Shown: positions 15,547 through 25,266, counted from the stretch's first letter. The stretch: 64,000 nt of DNA from an uncultured Campylobacter sp. (GCF_938015785.1 NZ_CALLWC010000065.1:82368-146367); one strand, 5' to 3'. The notes: generated from the letters alone by a model not told the origin. A program made the numbers and translations.

Positions 15547-17088
15547 ATGCAGAGACGCGACATACTGAAAATGGGTATGGTAGGAGCCGGCGCACTTGCG
15601 CTTGGCGCGGTGAATGCGCAAGCAAGCGCAGTGGACGCAAAGGACGTCAAATTTGACGAGGAGTGGGATGTAATCATCATCGGCAGCGGCTTTGCGGGGC
15701 TTGCGGCGGGCTTAAAAGCAGCCGAAAAGGGCAACAAAGTCTTGATTCTCGAAAAGATGGGTCGTATCGGCGGAAACTCCGTCATCAACGGCGGCGGCAT
15801 GAGCGTGCCGATGAACCCCGTGCAGGAAAAAACGGGCGTTAAAGACAGCAAAGAGCTATTTATGAACGACTGCCTAAAGGCGGGCCTTGGCATCAACCAC
15901 CCTGAGCTTTTAAGCACCCTAGCCGATCGCGGCTTGGATGCGTTTAAATTCCTCGTAGATAGCGGCGTGCAATTTAAGATGGATCACTGCGCCCACTTCG
16001 GCGGACACAGCGTCGCGCGCTCGATGCTAACTACAAATGATAGCGGCTCTGGCTACATCCAGCCGATGCTTGAAAAATTTGAAGCGCTAAAAGATAAGGG
16101 CTGCGAGCTTCGCCGCCGCGCAAAATTTGACGATTTCGTAATGGACGGAGATCGCGTAGCGGGCGTCGTGATCCGCGAGGAGTATAAATTTGATCCGAAT
16201 CTCTACAGCGACGATCTTGAAAACACGAGCGGTACAAAAAAGACGCTCAAAGCCAAAAAGGGCGTAGTGCTCGCAGCGGGCGGATTTTGCCGCGATAAAA
16301 TTTTCCGCAAGCTTCAAGATCCGCGCATCCCTGATGACGTCGATAGTACAAATCACGCGGGAGCTACCGCGGGCGTGCTGCTAAAAGCCTTTGAGATCGG
16401 TGCGTATCCGGTGCAGGTCGATTGGATCCAGTTCGGTCCGTGGGCAAGCCCTGATGAGAAGGGCTTCGGCACTGCTCCGATCCTAACTCAGCAAGGCACC
16501 TTTAAATACGGCATCGCCGTGGACGTTCGCAACGGCAAGCGTTTTATGAACGAGCTTGCAGATCGCAAGACTCGTGCGGATGCGGAATTTAAAATTTTAC
16601 GCGAGGATCCAAAAGCCTATCCGATAACCTTCGCCGATACCAAAATGGCGTTTAAAGACCTAAGCGAAGAGATTATTTCTAAAGGCATGGCAAGTGGTAA
16701 ACTCGTGGGTGAATGCGCGAGCCTAGATGAGATCGCTAGTAAATACGGCGTGCCTGCGGATGCGCTAAAGCAGAGCGTCAAAAAATACAATGAAGGCGTC
16801 AAGGCTAAAAAAGATGAGTTCGGCAAACAAGAAAGCGCGCTTAGCGAGATCAACGAAGCGGGACCTTTCTACGTCATCCGCCTCTCGCCGAAACCTCACC
16901 ACACGATGGGCGGTCTAAAGATCAACACCAAAGCCGAAGTCTTATCATCTAAGACGAATAAACCGATCCCAGGCCTCTGGGCTGCAGGCGAGATCACCGG
17001 CGGAACTCACGGCGCGAGCCGCTTAGGCACCGTCGCGATCACCGACTGCATAGTTTTCGGAATGATCGCAGGCGAGCAAATCGCTTAG
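15547..17088 (+). CDS. Tat-exported flavoprotein reductase (fumarate reductase/urocanate/methacrylate reductase-like, FccA type)
   Basis: A 513-residue FAD enzyme. The leader QRRDILKM followed by a hydrophobic stretch is a twin-arginine signal (RR at residues 3-4). The FAD fold starts with WDVIIIGSGFAGLAAGLKAA (about 38-57) and LEKMGRIGGNS; the C-terminal HHTMGGLKIN holds the substrate-site histidine common in soluble fumarate reductases, and the FAD tail is GTHGASRLG. The usual QIHPT-like active-site segment is replaced by WIQFGPWASPDEKG, so the substrate may be another unsaturated acid. Electrons should come from the tetraheme cytochrome and NapC-type protein encoded downstream. Fumarate is only one candidate substrate. 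Confidence 0.85.
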   Translation: MQRRDILKMGMVGAGALALGAVNAQASAVDAKDVKFDEEWDVIIIGSGFAGLAAGLKAAEKGNKVLILEKMGRIGGNSVINGGGMSVPMNPVQEKTGVKDSKELFMNDCLKAGLGINHPELLSTLADRGLDAFKFLVDSGVQFKMDHCAHFGGHSVARSMLTTNDSGSGYIQPMLEKFEALKDKGCELRRRAKFDDFVMDGDRVAGVVIREEYKFDPNLYSDDLENTSGTKKTLKAKKGVVLAAGGFCRDKIFRKLQDPRIPDDVDSTNHAGATAGVLLKAFEIGAYPVQVDWIQFGPWASPDEKGFGTAPILTQQGTFKYGIAVDVRNGKRFMNELADRKTRADAEFKILREDPKAYPITFADTKMAFKDLSEEIISKGMASGKLVGECASLDEIASKYGVPADALKQSVKKYNEGVKAKKDEFGKQESALSEINEAGPFYVIRLSPKPHHTMGGLKINTKAEVLSSKTNKPIPGLWAAGEITGGTHGASRLGTVAITDCIVFGMIAGEQIA

Positions 17089-17167
17089 CTAGGTCTGAGC
17101 GCAAGCTCTTTAAAGCCTTGCCAGTAGCGAAAGCGGGTCGGCAAGGCAGTTTTCTAAAAGGTTGTAA

Positions 17168-17599
17168 ATGAAAAATTTCAGTTTTACGGCGCTGTTTCTG
17201 TGCTGTATCATCGCGACTTTGTTCGGCGCGCCGTCTGCCAACGACGCCAACGCCACGACAATAGTCGTTTCGGATGAGCTTAGAGCAAAGCACAAACTAA
17301 AGCCGCACCACGAGCATTTGGCGTTTGACTGCGTCGATTGCCACGTAAATCAAGGAAGCGATCCGTCTAAATTTAAAAGTATCGGCGACAAGGGCTGTAT
17401 CAGCTGCCACGGCGACAAAAAGCAGCTCGCTTTGAGGCTAAAATTTATGGATACGCTCAAGGCTAATCCGCATAACTCCGTCCACGACGGTCCTACGCTA
17501 TACTGCGACGAATGCCACAACGAGCACAAGGCATCTACGAATATGTGTACCGAATGCCACGAGCACGAAGTGCCGCAATGGATGGGGGTGACGCCATGA
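17168..17599 (+). CDS. Periplasmic tetraheme cytochrome c (cytochrome c3-like)
   Basis: A 143-residue protein with a signal peptide (about residues 1-26) and four CXXCH heme motifs: CVDCH, CISCH, CDECH and CTECH, with extra histidines (HHEH, HNEH, HEHEV) as distal ligands. It should shuttle electrons between the NapC-type quinol dehydrogenase and the Tat-exported flavoprotein. In single-chain flavocytochromes c the heme and flavin parts are fused; here they are separate subunits, as in the fcc-type operon reported for Wolinella. The stop overlaps the ATG of the next gene (ATGA). Confidence 0.92.
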   Translation: MKNFSFTALFLCCIIATLFGAPSANDANATTIVVSDELRAKHKLKPHHEHLAFDCVDCHVNQGSDPSKFKSIGDKGCISCHGDKKQLALRLKFMDTLKANPHNSVHDGPTLYCDECHNEHKASTNMCTECHEHEVPQWMGVTP

Positions 17600-18267
17600 G
17601 AATTTCTAAAAAATTACTAGCGCTTATCATCTTAATAAGCGGTATTATAGGGTTTTTCGTCGTCGTGCCGGTGCATTACGCGCTTGAGAAAACAAGCACC
17701 GATAAATTCTGCGACGTCTGCCACGAGATGGATCCGATGGTGATCGCCTATCAAGATGATGTCCACTCGGGCAAGGGCAAAACGGGCGTCAAAGCCAAAT
17801 GCGTCGACTGCCACCTGCCGCACGACAACATCGTAAAATACGTCTATCAAAAAGCCAAAAACGGCGTGTTGGAGGGCTACTCGCACTTCTTCGACGAGCC
17901 TGAAAAATACGACTGGAATAAAAGGCGCGAAAACCGCGAGCACTATGTGTTTGACAACGGCTGCACAAGCTGCCACGCCACCGTGATCGACAGCAAGATC
18001 ACCTCCGAGCAAGCGCAGCGCATGCACGCGCACTACAAAAAGCTCTTAGGCACCGAGCGAGAACTCAAATGCGCGAGCTGCCACGTAAGCGCGGGCCACG
18101 GCATCGGGCTTCGCAACTACCTAGAGTACTGGCGACCGACGTATAAAATTTACGAAAAGAAGATGATGCAGGAAAAGATCAAAGCAAAGAAGGAATTTTT
18201 CGGCGACGAGTATAAACCGAGCGCCGAAGAGCAGGCGTTTATGGATGCTTCTAGCGCGAAGAAATAA
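17596..18267 (+). CDS. NapC/NirT-family tetraheme quinol dehydrogenase
   Basis: A 223-residue membrane-anchored cytochrome with one N-terminal helix (about residues 7-29) and four heme motifs: CDVCH, CVDCH, CTSCH and CASCH. The spacing and the segment CDVCHEMDPMVIAYQDDVHS fit the NapC/NirT family. It oxidises menaquinol and passes electrons to the periplasmic tetraheme cytochrome encoded upstream. The ATG at 17596 overlaps the upstream stop; a longer frame starting at 17512 lies inside that gene in another frame and was rejected. The C-terminus is a charged helix rich in Lys/Glu. Confidence 0.92.
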   Translation: MRISKKLLALIILISGIIGFFVVVPVHYALEKTSTDKFCDVCHEMDPMVIAYQDDVHSGKGKTGVKAKCVDCHLPHDNIVKYVYQKAKNGVLEGYSHFFDEPEKYDWNKRRENREHYVFDNGCTSCHATVIDSKITSEQAQRMHAHYKKLLGTERELKCASCHVSAGHGIGLRNYLEYWRPTYKIYEKKMMQEKIKAKKEFFGDEYKPSAEEQAFMDASSAKK

Positions 18268-18945
18268 CGCTTTGAGATTATAGGCGTTCAATTCACGCCT
18301 CAATTCATGCTCCGCCGCGGGTTAAATTTAAAGCTCAAATTTAGGGCTTCGATTTAATCTGCGGCGGCTTAAATTTAGCGGGGTCAAATTTTATCCCGCT
18401 TGATCCGACGAGCAAAATTTTATCCTTTCCCATCTTTTTTCGCTTTCGGATGAGCTTTAAAATTTATCTAAATTTAAAATTTCATCGAAAGAAGCCGTGC
18501 AAAAATCATCGCTTTTTTTGATATCTTAGCGCCGTATACTAGGGCGCAGCCAACGCCTGCTATATGAAGGGCTTAAAGACAAACATCAGTTTGCCGATGT
18601 CAGATATACAGTGCGCTTATTCTACGAAATGCTGCTGAAATTTTACTAGATTAAATAGCTGCGTTAAATTTAATAGTAAGGCTTTATAATTTTAAAATTT
18701 AGCGGAGCGGATCGGCAAATTTAAAATTCCGTCTCCCTGAAATTTCGCCGAATCTATCATTAAATTTATCGTCTAAATTTCGTCCTTGCTTCATTAAATT
18801 TAAGAGTCCGTGTAAATTTAGAGAGTTTAGATTAAAGCATTTATCAAGCGCGAGCCCGCTTGATAATGCAGATGAGAAAGAGTAAATTTTTCGGGTTTAA
18901 ACGCTCTTTTTTGCGTCATATACGAGGCAAAATAATACGGATGAG
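18268..18945. other. Intergenic region with a possible gene remnant
   Basis: AAATTT-rich spacer between two convergent units. A short plus-strand frame ending with the TAG at 18647-18649 encodes a coding-like end, YEGLKDKHQFADVRYTVR followed by LFYEMLLKFY, after an in-frame stop about 37 codons earlier. It has no start codon with a Shine-Dalgarno and may be a gene remnant. Two copies of GATGAGAAAGAG lie near 18870 and 18940. Confidence 0.4.
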
Positions 18946-18971
18946 AAAGAGCGGAAAATACTCCGCTCTTT
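18946..18971 (-). terminator. Hairpin terminator of the porin gene
   Basis: AAAGAGCGG (18946-18954) pairs with CCGCTCTTT (18963-18971), just after the porin stop codon on the minus strand. The following U-tract is short. Confidence 0.6.
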
Positions 18972-18977
18972 AAAGCT

Positions 18978-20369
18978 TTAGTTGCCGCTTAGATCAAATT
19001 TATACGCAGCTTGCAACCATATCTCGTTCTCGTCGAACTTCCTATTTACGCCGCTAGCGTAGTGGTCGCTCCTCTCAAGCGCAGTGTAGGTTACGCCCAA
19101 GCTTAGCCCCTTAACGGCCTTAGGAGCGTAGTTTGCCGTTACCGCCCAGCCCTCTACGTCCATGCTGGTGCCGACCTTTTGGCCCGCAGCCCCGCTAGCA
19201 TTGATATTATTCGTGCCACCTACTCTGTCCTGATCGCCTTTTACGTAGTGTAGCGCAGTTTTGAAGCCATCTAGGCCAATAGCGCCGAAGTCGTAATCAA
19301 GCACGATCTTGTGCGTATCCATACCCGCATATCCCGTGAAGACGAACGGACCTCTAATAGGCAGCGCGGTGTATGATCCCGGGCCATTGCCGACGCCCAA
19401 AATAACGGCATCGTCATCGCTAACGGTCGTATAGGCATACGATAGACCGAATCCGAAAAACTCGCTAACCGAGACTCTTGCGCCGAACATATCGCCGTCA
19501 AGCCTTCTTGACTCCAGCCCTCCGTCCACGCGCGAGCTTTTGTAGTTAAGATCAAATCCTAGCTTTAAAACCTCGCCTACCGGCACTTTTATATTTGCCT
19601 CGGCAAGATACAAGCTAACGTCGCCGTCTTTTAATGCGTTAGCGGGTTTTACGTCCGTTACCGCTGCGTAAGCGCCGGTTAAAGTAGTATAAGGCAAGGA
19701 TTTATTTTGAACGTATGCGGAGAAGATATTTTCAAATTTTACGGCGATAGGACCCGTCATATTACCCAAAATCACCCTATCTTTAAACAAAGGAGCTTTT
19801 CCTTCGCCTGCAGGAGCGCCCATAGCGGTTTTGCTCCTTCCTTGGAATTTATAAAACCATCCGCCCCACAAGGTAGTATCGGAGATATCTTTATTAGATA
19901 TCGCCACGCCCTCGAAAGCTTCTTTAAACGCCCTCGTATAGTTGCCCGCAACGAGCGGAGTAACGACATATTGTCTTCCTGCTTTTATATCAGTATTTCC
20001 TATGCCGTATCCTAGGTATAATTCCGATAATACCGCACCTTTAGTATACCACTCCTTATCGTAGGCGATCTTATTGCTTGAGCCTACGTGATACGGCATC
20101 AACCAGCCTTGCCCGGTAAGCCCTATTCTAAAGCCGTAAAGAGGATCGGTGACATATCCAAGTTCAAGACCCACGCCGAATGCCTCGTAGTCGCTATCGC
20201 CCGTAGCGGTTTCGCCTCTATTATCTACGGTTTTATTGGCGTAAGTGGTCTTTACCGTTCCGCCAAACTTACCGTTAGTGATCGCCTCAGCTACGCTATC
20301 CGCCGCGCTTAGCGAGGATACCGCACATGCGCAAACCGCCGCAGCTAAACTTAGTTTGATTAGTTTCAT
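18978..20369 (-). CDS. Outer-membrane porin (OprD/Campylobacter major outer membrane protein type)
   Basis: A 463-residue beta-barrel protein. The signal peptide is residues 1-22 (cleavage after LSA). The mature part alternates short beta strands with polar loops and has OprD-like features: AEAITNGKFGGTVKTTYAN near the N-terminus, YGFRIGLTGQGWL, DIKAGRQYVVTPL, and the C-terminal strand WLQAAYKFDLSGN. It should form a general or substrate-specific channel. A strong Shine-Dalgarno (AAAGGAG) and an extended -10 promoter suggest high expression. Single-gene unit with its own terminator. Substrate not predictable. Confidence 0.85.
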   Translation of the reverse strand: MKLIKLSLAAAVCACAVSSLSAADSVAEAITNGKFGGTVKTTYANKTVDNRGETATGDSDYEAFGVGLELGYVTDPLYGFRIGLTGQGWLMPYHVGSSNKIAYDKEWYTKGAVLSELYLGYGIGNTDIKAGRQYVVTPLVAGNYTRAFKEAFEGVAISNKDISDTTLWGGWFYKFQGRSKTAMGAPAGEGKAPLFKDRVILGNMTGPIAVKFENIFSAYVQNKSLPYTTLTGAYAAVTDVKPANALKDGDVSLYLAEANIKVPVGEVLKLGFDLNYKSSRVDGGLESRRLDGDMFGARVSVSEFFGFGLSYAYTTVSDDDAVILGVGNGPGSYTALPIRGPFVFTGYAGMDTHKIVLDYDFGAIGLDGFKTALHYVKGDQDRVGGTNNINASGAAGQKVGTSMDVEGWAVTANYAPKAVKGLSLGVTYTALERSDHYASGVNRKFDENEIWLQAAYKFDLSGN

Positions 20370-20391
20370 TCGAAATCTCCTTTCATAAAGA

Positions 20392-20419
20392 TTTATAAAT
20401 ATTTATAAAATGAATTATA
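20392..20419 (-). promoter_or_regulatory. Porin promoter (extended -10) and leader palindrome
   Basis: On the minus strand TGATATAAT (TATAAT at 20414-20419) forms an extended -10 about 45 bp before the porin ATG. Around the expected start of transcription is an 18-bp AT-only palindrome (20392-20409) that could affect mRNA stability. Confidence 0.6.
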
Positions 20420-20733
20420 TCAAACAATCTCGCTGTTTGCGATAAAAAAGGGGAAAATTTAAAATAAAATTACGCAACTTTGTAAAGATTAAATTAATGA
20501 ATAGTGAAATTTATCGCCCGATTTATGATTTCATGCTTTGGCGAAAATTTTTGGCTTGCGCCCCAACCTCGACTCGCGAATAAAAGCGATCGAAACCTCA
20601 AAATTTCTAAAACGTCAAACCGAGCCGCCGGATAAAATTTTTACTGAAATCAGAGAGTGAAATTCCGCCGCTTTTAAATTTTAAAATTTAAAAAGCTCGT
20701 GAAGTTTGCCTGCAGAAATTTCTCTTTAAATTT
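20420..20733. other. Intergenic spacer, no gene seen
   Basis: AAATTT-rich DNA upstream of the porin promoter and downstream of htpG. No reading frame, RNA gene or repeat beyond AAATTT words could be supported. Confidence 0.5.
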
Positions 20734-20765
20734 AAAACGCGGCTACATAGATATATGCAGCCGCG
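20734..20765 (-). terminator. Rho-independent terminator of htpG
   Basis: On the minus strand an 11-bp stem with one mismatch (CGCGGCTGCAT pairing across a 6-nt loop) is followed at once by TTTTAAATTT. It lies about 45 bp after the htpG stop. Confidence 0.75.
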
Positions 20766-20807
20766 CGGAATGTTGCTAGCGGATCGAAGCCTTAAATTTA
20801 GATAATC

Positions 20808-22649
20808 TTATAGAGCCTTTGCGATCAGCTCGTTTACGTTTTTGATAAACTCGCTCGGGTTTTCCAGCTCCTGCCCCTCGCTAAGGCGCGCCAGATCGTA
20901 GATTATTTCAGACACTTGCGGCAGCATCAGTTTATCGGCCTGCAGCTTTTTGATGATCTCGTGATCTGCGTTGATCTCCAAAATCGGCTTTATTGGCGGC
21001 AGATTGCGGCCTCCCATCTGCTTAAGCAGCTGCTGCGTCGCAAAATCAGGATCGTTCTCGTCAAAAACAAGGCAGGAAAGCGAGCCGCTTAGACGCGATG
21101 AAATTTTAACGTCTTTGACGCGTTCGCCTAAAATTTCTTTGATCTTTGCGGCGATCTCTTTGGCTTGCGGCGTCGCAGCGTCGTCGCTCGAAGCCTCTTG
21201 CTTGATCGAAGTCGCGTTTTTTACAGGCGTTTTATCAAACTCAAAAACGCCAGGCATCACGATCGTATCGATCTCATCATCGCAGAGTAGCACCTCCGTA
21301 CCCTCGGCGTTAAATTTTTCGATCAGAGGCGAGCTTTTAAGCATCGCGGCGCTGTTTCCCGCGATATAATAGATCTCTTTTTGCTCCGCGCCCATTTTTT
21401 CCTTATACTCGCTAAGCGTGATGAGTCCGTCTCGCAGGTTCGATTTGAAAAGACAAAGCTTTAAAATTTCCTCTTTGTTTGCGCCGAAGCCGTAAAGCCC
21501 CTCTTTCAGAACTTTGCCGAATAATTCGTAAAATTTTATGTATTTTTCGCGATCGCTTCGCAAAAGCTTTTCCAGCTCGGATAGAATTTTTTTCACGCTC
21601 TGTTCGCGGACGTAGGCTAGAATTCGATTTTCTTGTAAAATTTCGCGGCTTACGTTTAGCGGCAGATCCTCGACGTCCATTATGCCGCGTACGAAGCGCA
21701 GGTAGCTAGGCAGCAGCTCCTTAGCGTCGTCGGTGATAAAAACGCGCTTGACGTAGAGCTTCACGCCGCTTTGATAATCGACGCGGTATAGATCGAAAGG
21801 CTCGCTGCTCGGCACGTAAAAAAGCGTCGTGTATTCGTGCGTGCCCTCGGCCTTAGTGTGGATGTAAAACAGCGGATCGCCGCTGTCGTGGCTGATCTGC
21901 TTGTAAAATTCATTGTAATCGCTCGGTTTTAGGCTGCTTTTCGGCAGCTGCCAAAGCGCGCTCGCGCGGTTGATCTGGACGTTTTTAACCTCGCTATGTC
22001 CCTGCTCGCCCTCTTTTTGCGCGGGTACGTATTCTTCTTTATCCATGAAGATCGGATAGGGGATGTGATTGGAGTATTTTTTGATAATGCCTTCGAGCCT
22101 ATAGCCGTCCAAAAACTCCTCATCTTTCATATGCAGGATTATCGTCGTGCCGAAGTCCTCTTTTTGTGCCTTTTCGATCGCGTAGTTGCTCGCGTCGCTG
22201 CTCCATTTATAGCCGTCCTGCGAGAGCGGCTTGCGGCTGATAACATCGATATGATCTGCTACCATAAACGCCGAATAAAACCCGACGCCGAACTGCCCGA
22301 TGAGGTTGCTGTCCTTCGCCGCATCGCCGCTAAGGCTTGCCATAAAGCCCTTAGTGCCGCTGCGCGCGATGGTGCCTAGATTGCTCTCAAGCTCGGCTTC
22401 GTCCATACCGATGCCGTTGTCGCCGATGCTTAGCGTTTTGGCCTCCTTGTCGATCTTTATATCGATGCGCGGCACATACGAAAGCGCCTTGTAATCGTCG
22501 TTCGTAAGGCTTAGGTAGTTTAATTTATCCAGCGCGTCGCTTGCATTTGAGATAAGCTCGCGCAGGAAAATCTCCTTGTTTGAATAAAGCGAATGGATCA
22601 TCAAATTTAGCAGATCATTCACTTCGGTCTTAAATTTTTTCTTTGCCAT
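20808..22649 (-). CDS. htpG: HtpG, Hsp90-family chaperone
   Basis: A 613-residue cytosolic ATP-dependent chaperone of full family length. The GHKL ATPase domain shows [31 protein letters not shown] and [13 protein letters not shown]; the middle domain has the conserved arginine in [13 protein letters not shown]. It assists folding and stress recovery of client proteins. It stands alone, with a consensus sigma-70 promoter, an inverted repeat resembling the HspR operator upstream, and its own terminator downstream. Confidence 0.98.
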   Translation of the reverse strand: MAKKKFKTEVNDLLNLMIHSLYSNKEIFLRELISNASDALDKLNYLSLTNDDYKALSYVPRIDIKIDKEAKTLSIGDNGIGMDEAELESNLGTIARSGTKGFMASLSGDAAKDSNLIGQFGVGFYSAFMVADHIDVISRKPLSQDGYKWSSDASNYAIEKAQKEDFGTTIILHMKDEEFLDGYRLEGIIKKYSNHIPYPIFMDKEEYVPAQKEGEQGHSEVKNVQINRASALWQLPKSSLKPSDYNEFYKQISHDSGDPLFYIHTKAEGTHEYTTLFYVPSSEPFDLYRVDYQSGVKLYVKRVFITDDAKELLPSYLRFVRGIMDVEDLPLNVSREILQENRILAYVREQSVKKILSELEKLLRSDREKYIKFYELFGKVLKEGLYGFGANKEEILKLCLFKSNLRDGLITLSEYKEKMGAEQKEIYYIAGNSAAMLKSSPLIEKFNAEGTEVLLCDDEIDTIVMPGVFEFDKTPVKNATSIKQEASSDDAATPQAKEIAAKIKEILGERVKDVKISSRLSGSLSCLVFDENDPDFATQQLLKQMGGRNLPPIKPILEINADHEIIKKLQADKLMLPQVSEIIYDLARLSEGQELENPSEFIKNVNELIAKAL

Positions 22650-22678
22650 TATGCGGTCCTTTTTAAAAATTTTGGCAG

Positions 22679-22745
22679 ATTATATCATGGAGTGCTAATC
22701 TTGTCAAGAGTAGAATAAATAAACTTGATATGAATACTATCAAGT
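22679..22745 (-). promoter_or_regulatory. htpG promoter with HAIR-like operator
   Basis: On the minus strand TTGACA (22702-22707), 17 bp, then TATAAT (22679-22684) give a consensus sigma-70 promoter. Sixteen bp upstream of the -35 is a perfect inverted repeat ACTTGATA-N7-TATCAAGT (22723-22745). This resembles the HspR operator HAIR (CTTGAGT-N7-ACTCAAG), with the same CTTGA/TCAAG arms and 7-bp spacer. A second CTTG-T-CAAG palindrome (22700-22708) overlaps the -35. HspR control is inferred; hspR is encoded in this window. Confidence 0.65.
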
Positions 22746-22981
22746 TTTGGAAATTTACGCGCGCCCGAAGTATATGAAATTTAAACCCGGCTGTGGATTA
22801 TACAGCGAGAACTAATCCGAATTTAACGGCGCATCTGCGCTAAATTTACAAATTCTTTTTAGTCGTCGTTTTTTGAAAATTTCAAAATAAGATGATATAA
22901 TTCACCCAGCTTCGATGCGATTTTGATGATAAAACCGGGTGTTTGACTAAAACAAAATTTATCTAGCAAAAAGGATTTCAT

Positions 22982-23893
22982 TTGAATAACGAAGAAATCA
23001 TACAACGCATAAATGAGCTGAGAAAAAAGCGGGGCAAAAATTTAAAAAGCCCAAGTGAAACTGTCTGCGAAACGGATGTTAATGCAGATATGGATACGGA
23101 CGCTGCCGCAAATTTGACCGAAAAATCAGACGCAGGTTCGGCAGTAAATTTAAGCCAAAAACCGAGCTCTAAGCCCTCCGTCGCTACCGCAAGAGATAAA
23201 CAATCGATCAAAGACGCAGATCTCCGCACTCCGCACAAAAATCGCTCTATGCCGACAATACTCCCTCTCGTCATCGTATGTATAGTCGCGGTCTTTATAG
23301 CGATAAAAGCGCCTTTTCGCACAGAAATTTTGAACGAAACCCGAATTCCCATCAATCAAGCAAACGAAGACGCGAATAAAAATCCTAAAGAAATTTCTAT
23401 TCGCACCAAAGATGGCACTTTAAAAATGAAAAATCCCGTAAGATTTCGCGAAGATTGTGACGGCGGAGACGGCGATGCCTGCGCCGTACTTTCGAGCCTT
23501 CTGCTACTAAATGGCGAAATTTCGCAAGAAGGCGCCAAAGATCTGCTTAAAAAAGGCTGCTACGAGCTTAGCGGCGGCGAAAGCTGCACGAGACTCGCAG
23601 GCTACGAGGATAGAGATTCTCAAGAGGGCAGAAATCTGTATAAAAAAGCATGCAAGCTCGGCAATGGCGAGGGCTGCTTTATGTTCGGTTACGTCGCGTA
23701 TTTTGATGATGACGACAAAGAAGCGGGTACGCGATACTTTGAGCGATCGTGTGAGTTGCGATTTGCGGAGGCGTGCTATTTTCTAGTGGGAATTTATTCA
23801 AATGATCCGGCAAAATCGCAAAGATATCAGGCTCTGTTTGAAAAATATCAACAAGAAAACGACGATGCGATAATCAGCTTTAGGCGCAGATAA
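22982..23893 (+). CDS. Membrane-anchored Sel1-like cysteine-rich repeat protein
   Basis: A 303-residue protein with a charged, low-complexity N-terminus (1-88), one transmembrane helix (about 91-110) and a C-terminal domain of four Sel1-like units, each with a cysteine pair of spacing C-X7-C: CDGGDGDAC, CYELSGGESC, CKLGNGEGC and CELRFAEAC. Such paired cysteines are typical of Helicobacter/Campylobacter Hcp-type proteins, where each unit holds a disulfide, so the C-terminal part is probably periplasmic. The start is TTG after AAAAGGA. It stands alone on the plus strand. Its function is unknown; a scaffold or peptidoglycan-related role is possible. Confidence 0.7.
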   Translation: MNNEEIIQRINELRKKRGKNLKSPSETVCETDVNADMDTDAAANLTEKSDAGSAVNLSQKPSSKPSVATARDKQSIKDADLRTPHKNRSMPTILPLVIVCIVAVFIAIKAPFRTEILNETRIPINQANEDANKNPKEISIRTKDGTLKMKNPVRFREDCDGGDGDACAVLSSLLLLNGEISQEGAKDLLKKGCYELSGGESCTRLAGYEDRDSQEGRNLYKKACKLGNGEGCFMFGYVAYFDDDDKEAGTRYFERSCELRFAEACYFLVGIYSNDPAKSQRYQALFEKYQQENDDAIISFRRR

Positions 23894-24115
23894 TTTTACG
23901 GCTTAATGCACTTTTGCGCATTGCGTTTGCGGATTTAAATTTGCGCAAATCAAAAAAACGTCCGTCGCCTGCAAGCATGTAAATTTCAAATTTTTACTCA
24001 AACCGAAGCGCCGCGTAAAATTTACGCAAACGCAAAAGTCAAATTTAATCGGTTTATAAATTTAAAGCCTCGTGCAGAGGTCGCCTCAAATTTACGCAAG
24101 CGCGCCTGTGCTCTT

Positions 24116-25129
24116 TTAAATTTTACTCATCACATCGTCGATTATCGCTTGTGCGCCGTTTCGATCAGCAAGCTCAAGCAGTCCTTTGCTCGCTCGCGCC
24201 ACGTCGAAGCTCTCAATCAAGCCCAAGATCCGCTCGCTGCTCGCATCCTCTTGACGTAAAATTTCGCAAAGTCCGCGCTCTTTAAGAAATTTCGCATTGT
24301 AAAACTGATGATCCGCCGCCGCGAACGGAAATGGCACGAATATCGCAGGCAGGCCGTTTGCGCAGAGTTCCCACAGCGTGCTGGCACCGCTGCGTCCGAC
24401 GCAAAGATCGGCGCTTGCGATGAGCTCGTGCATGTTTTTGCAAAAGCCCACGAGCTGTACGTCAAGACCCTGCTGCGCGTAAATCTGCGAGATGCGCTCA
24501 AACTCGCGCTCGCCGCACTGATGGATCACGCCGTAGCCGAGGCTCAAAAGCTTAGGCGAAAGCCCCACGGCAAGCGAGTTAATAAAGCTCGCTCCCTGCG
24601 AGCCGCCCAAAAAGATGACCCTCTTAAGCGCCGTGCGCGGCCGCGCCGTCTCGAAAAAAATATCCGCGATCGGATAAGCAAACGCGGGCTTTTCATAGGA
24701 GCTGTAAAACATGCGCGCAAAGGGCCTCAGCAGGCGGTTGAGCCTCCCACAAACGGCGTTTTGCTCGTGTATAAAAAACGGCACGCGAGAAAGGATCGCC
24801 GCGATGGATGCGGGCGCCGAGCTGTATCCGCCCACGCTGATGAGCGCGCGGGCGCCGTTTTGCTTTAAAATTTTACGCGCCGCAAGCGAAAGGCGCAGGA
24901 TATTTAGCAGCGAGGCTAGCTTGGCAAAGCCCTTTTTATCAACGACGCCCGAGCTTTGCAAAAAATAGGTGCGCGCGAAAAGCTCGCTATCTTCAAACCA
25001 CGCGCGATCCTGCCCGCGGTTTGAGCCAATGAAGATCGTCTCGGTGCCCTGCTTCGCAAGATGGGCGACTAAATTTTTAGCGATTATCAGATGCCCGCCG
25101 GTGCCGCCGCCGCTGATTGCTATGACCAT
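24116..25129 (-). CDS. murG: MurG, UDP-GlcNAc transferase for lipid II
   Basis: GT28-family enzyme, 337 residues. It transfers GlcNAc from UDP-GlcNAc to lipid I on the cytoplasmic face of the membrane, the last intracellular step of peptidoglycan precursor synthesis. The N-terminal loop GGGTGGH (7-13), the donor-site segment GRSGASTLWE and the following GLPAIFVPFPFAAADHQ are diagnostic. It lies downstream of ftsW on the same strand, a pairing also known in C. jejuni. About 140 bp separate the two, so they may share a transcript. Confidence 0.97.
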   Translation of the reverse strand: MVIAISGGGTGGHLIIAKNLVAHLAKQGTETIFIGSNRGQDRAWFEDSELFARTYFLQSSGVVDKKGFAKLASLLNILRLSLAARKILKQNGARALISVGGYSSAPASIAAILSRVPFFIHEQNAVCGRLNRLLRPFARMFYSSYEKPAFAYPIADIFFETARPRTALKRVIFLGGSQGASFINSLAVGLSPKLLSLGYGVIHQCGEREFERISQIYAQQGLDVQLVGFCKNMHELIASADLCVGRSGASTLWELCANGLPAIFVPFPFAAADHQFYNAKFLKERGLCEILRQEDASSERILGLIESFDVARASKGLLELADRNGAQAIIDDVMSKI

Positions 25130-25266
25130 ACTTTTCCTTTAAATTTATAAAATTTCGCACTTAAATTTAAGCCTCGGCGCGCTTCGGCGCAGAATTTCAA
25201 ACGCAAAATTCGCCTCTAAATTTACGCCTAAATTTAAATCGCACTCGCCCAAAGCCTGTAAAAGCC

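Noticed and set aside
15547..17088. Housekeeping FrdA of the membrane fumarate reductase
   Set aside because: It has a Tat leader and cytochrome c/NapC partners; FrdA is cytoplasmic and sits with FrdB and FrdC.
24308..24868. 186-codon frame opposite murG
   Set aside because: Arg/Ala-rich antisense of murG with no domain or ribosome site.
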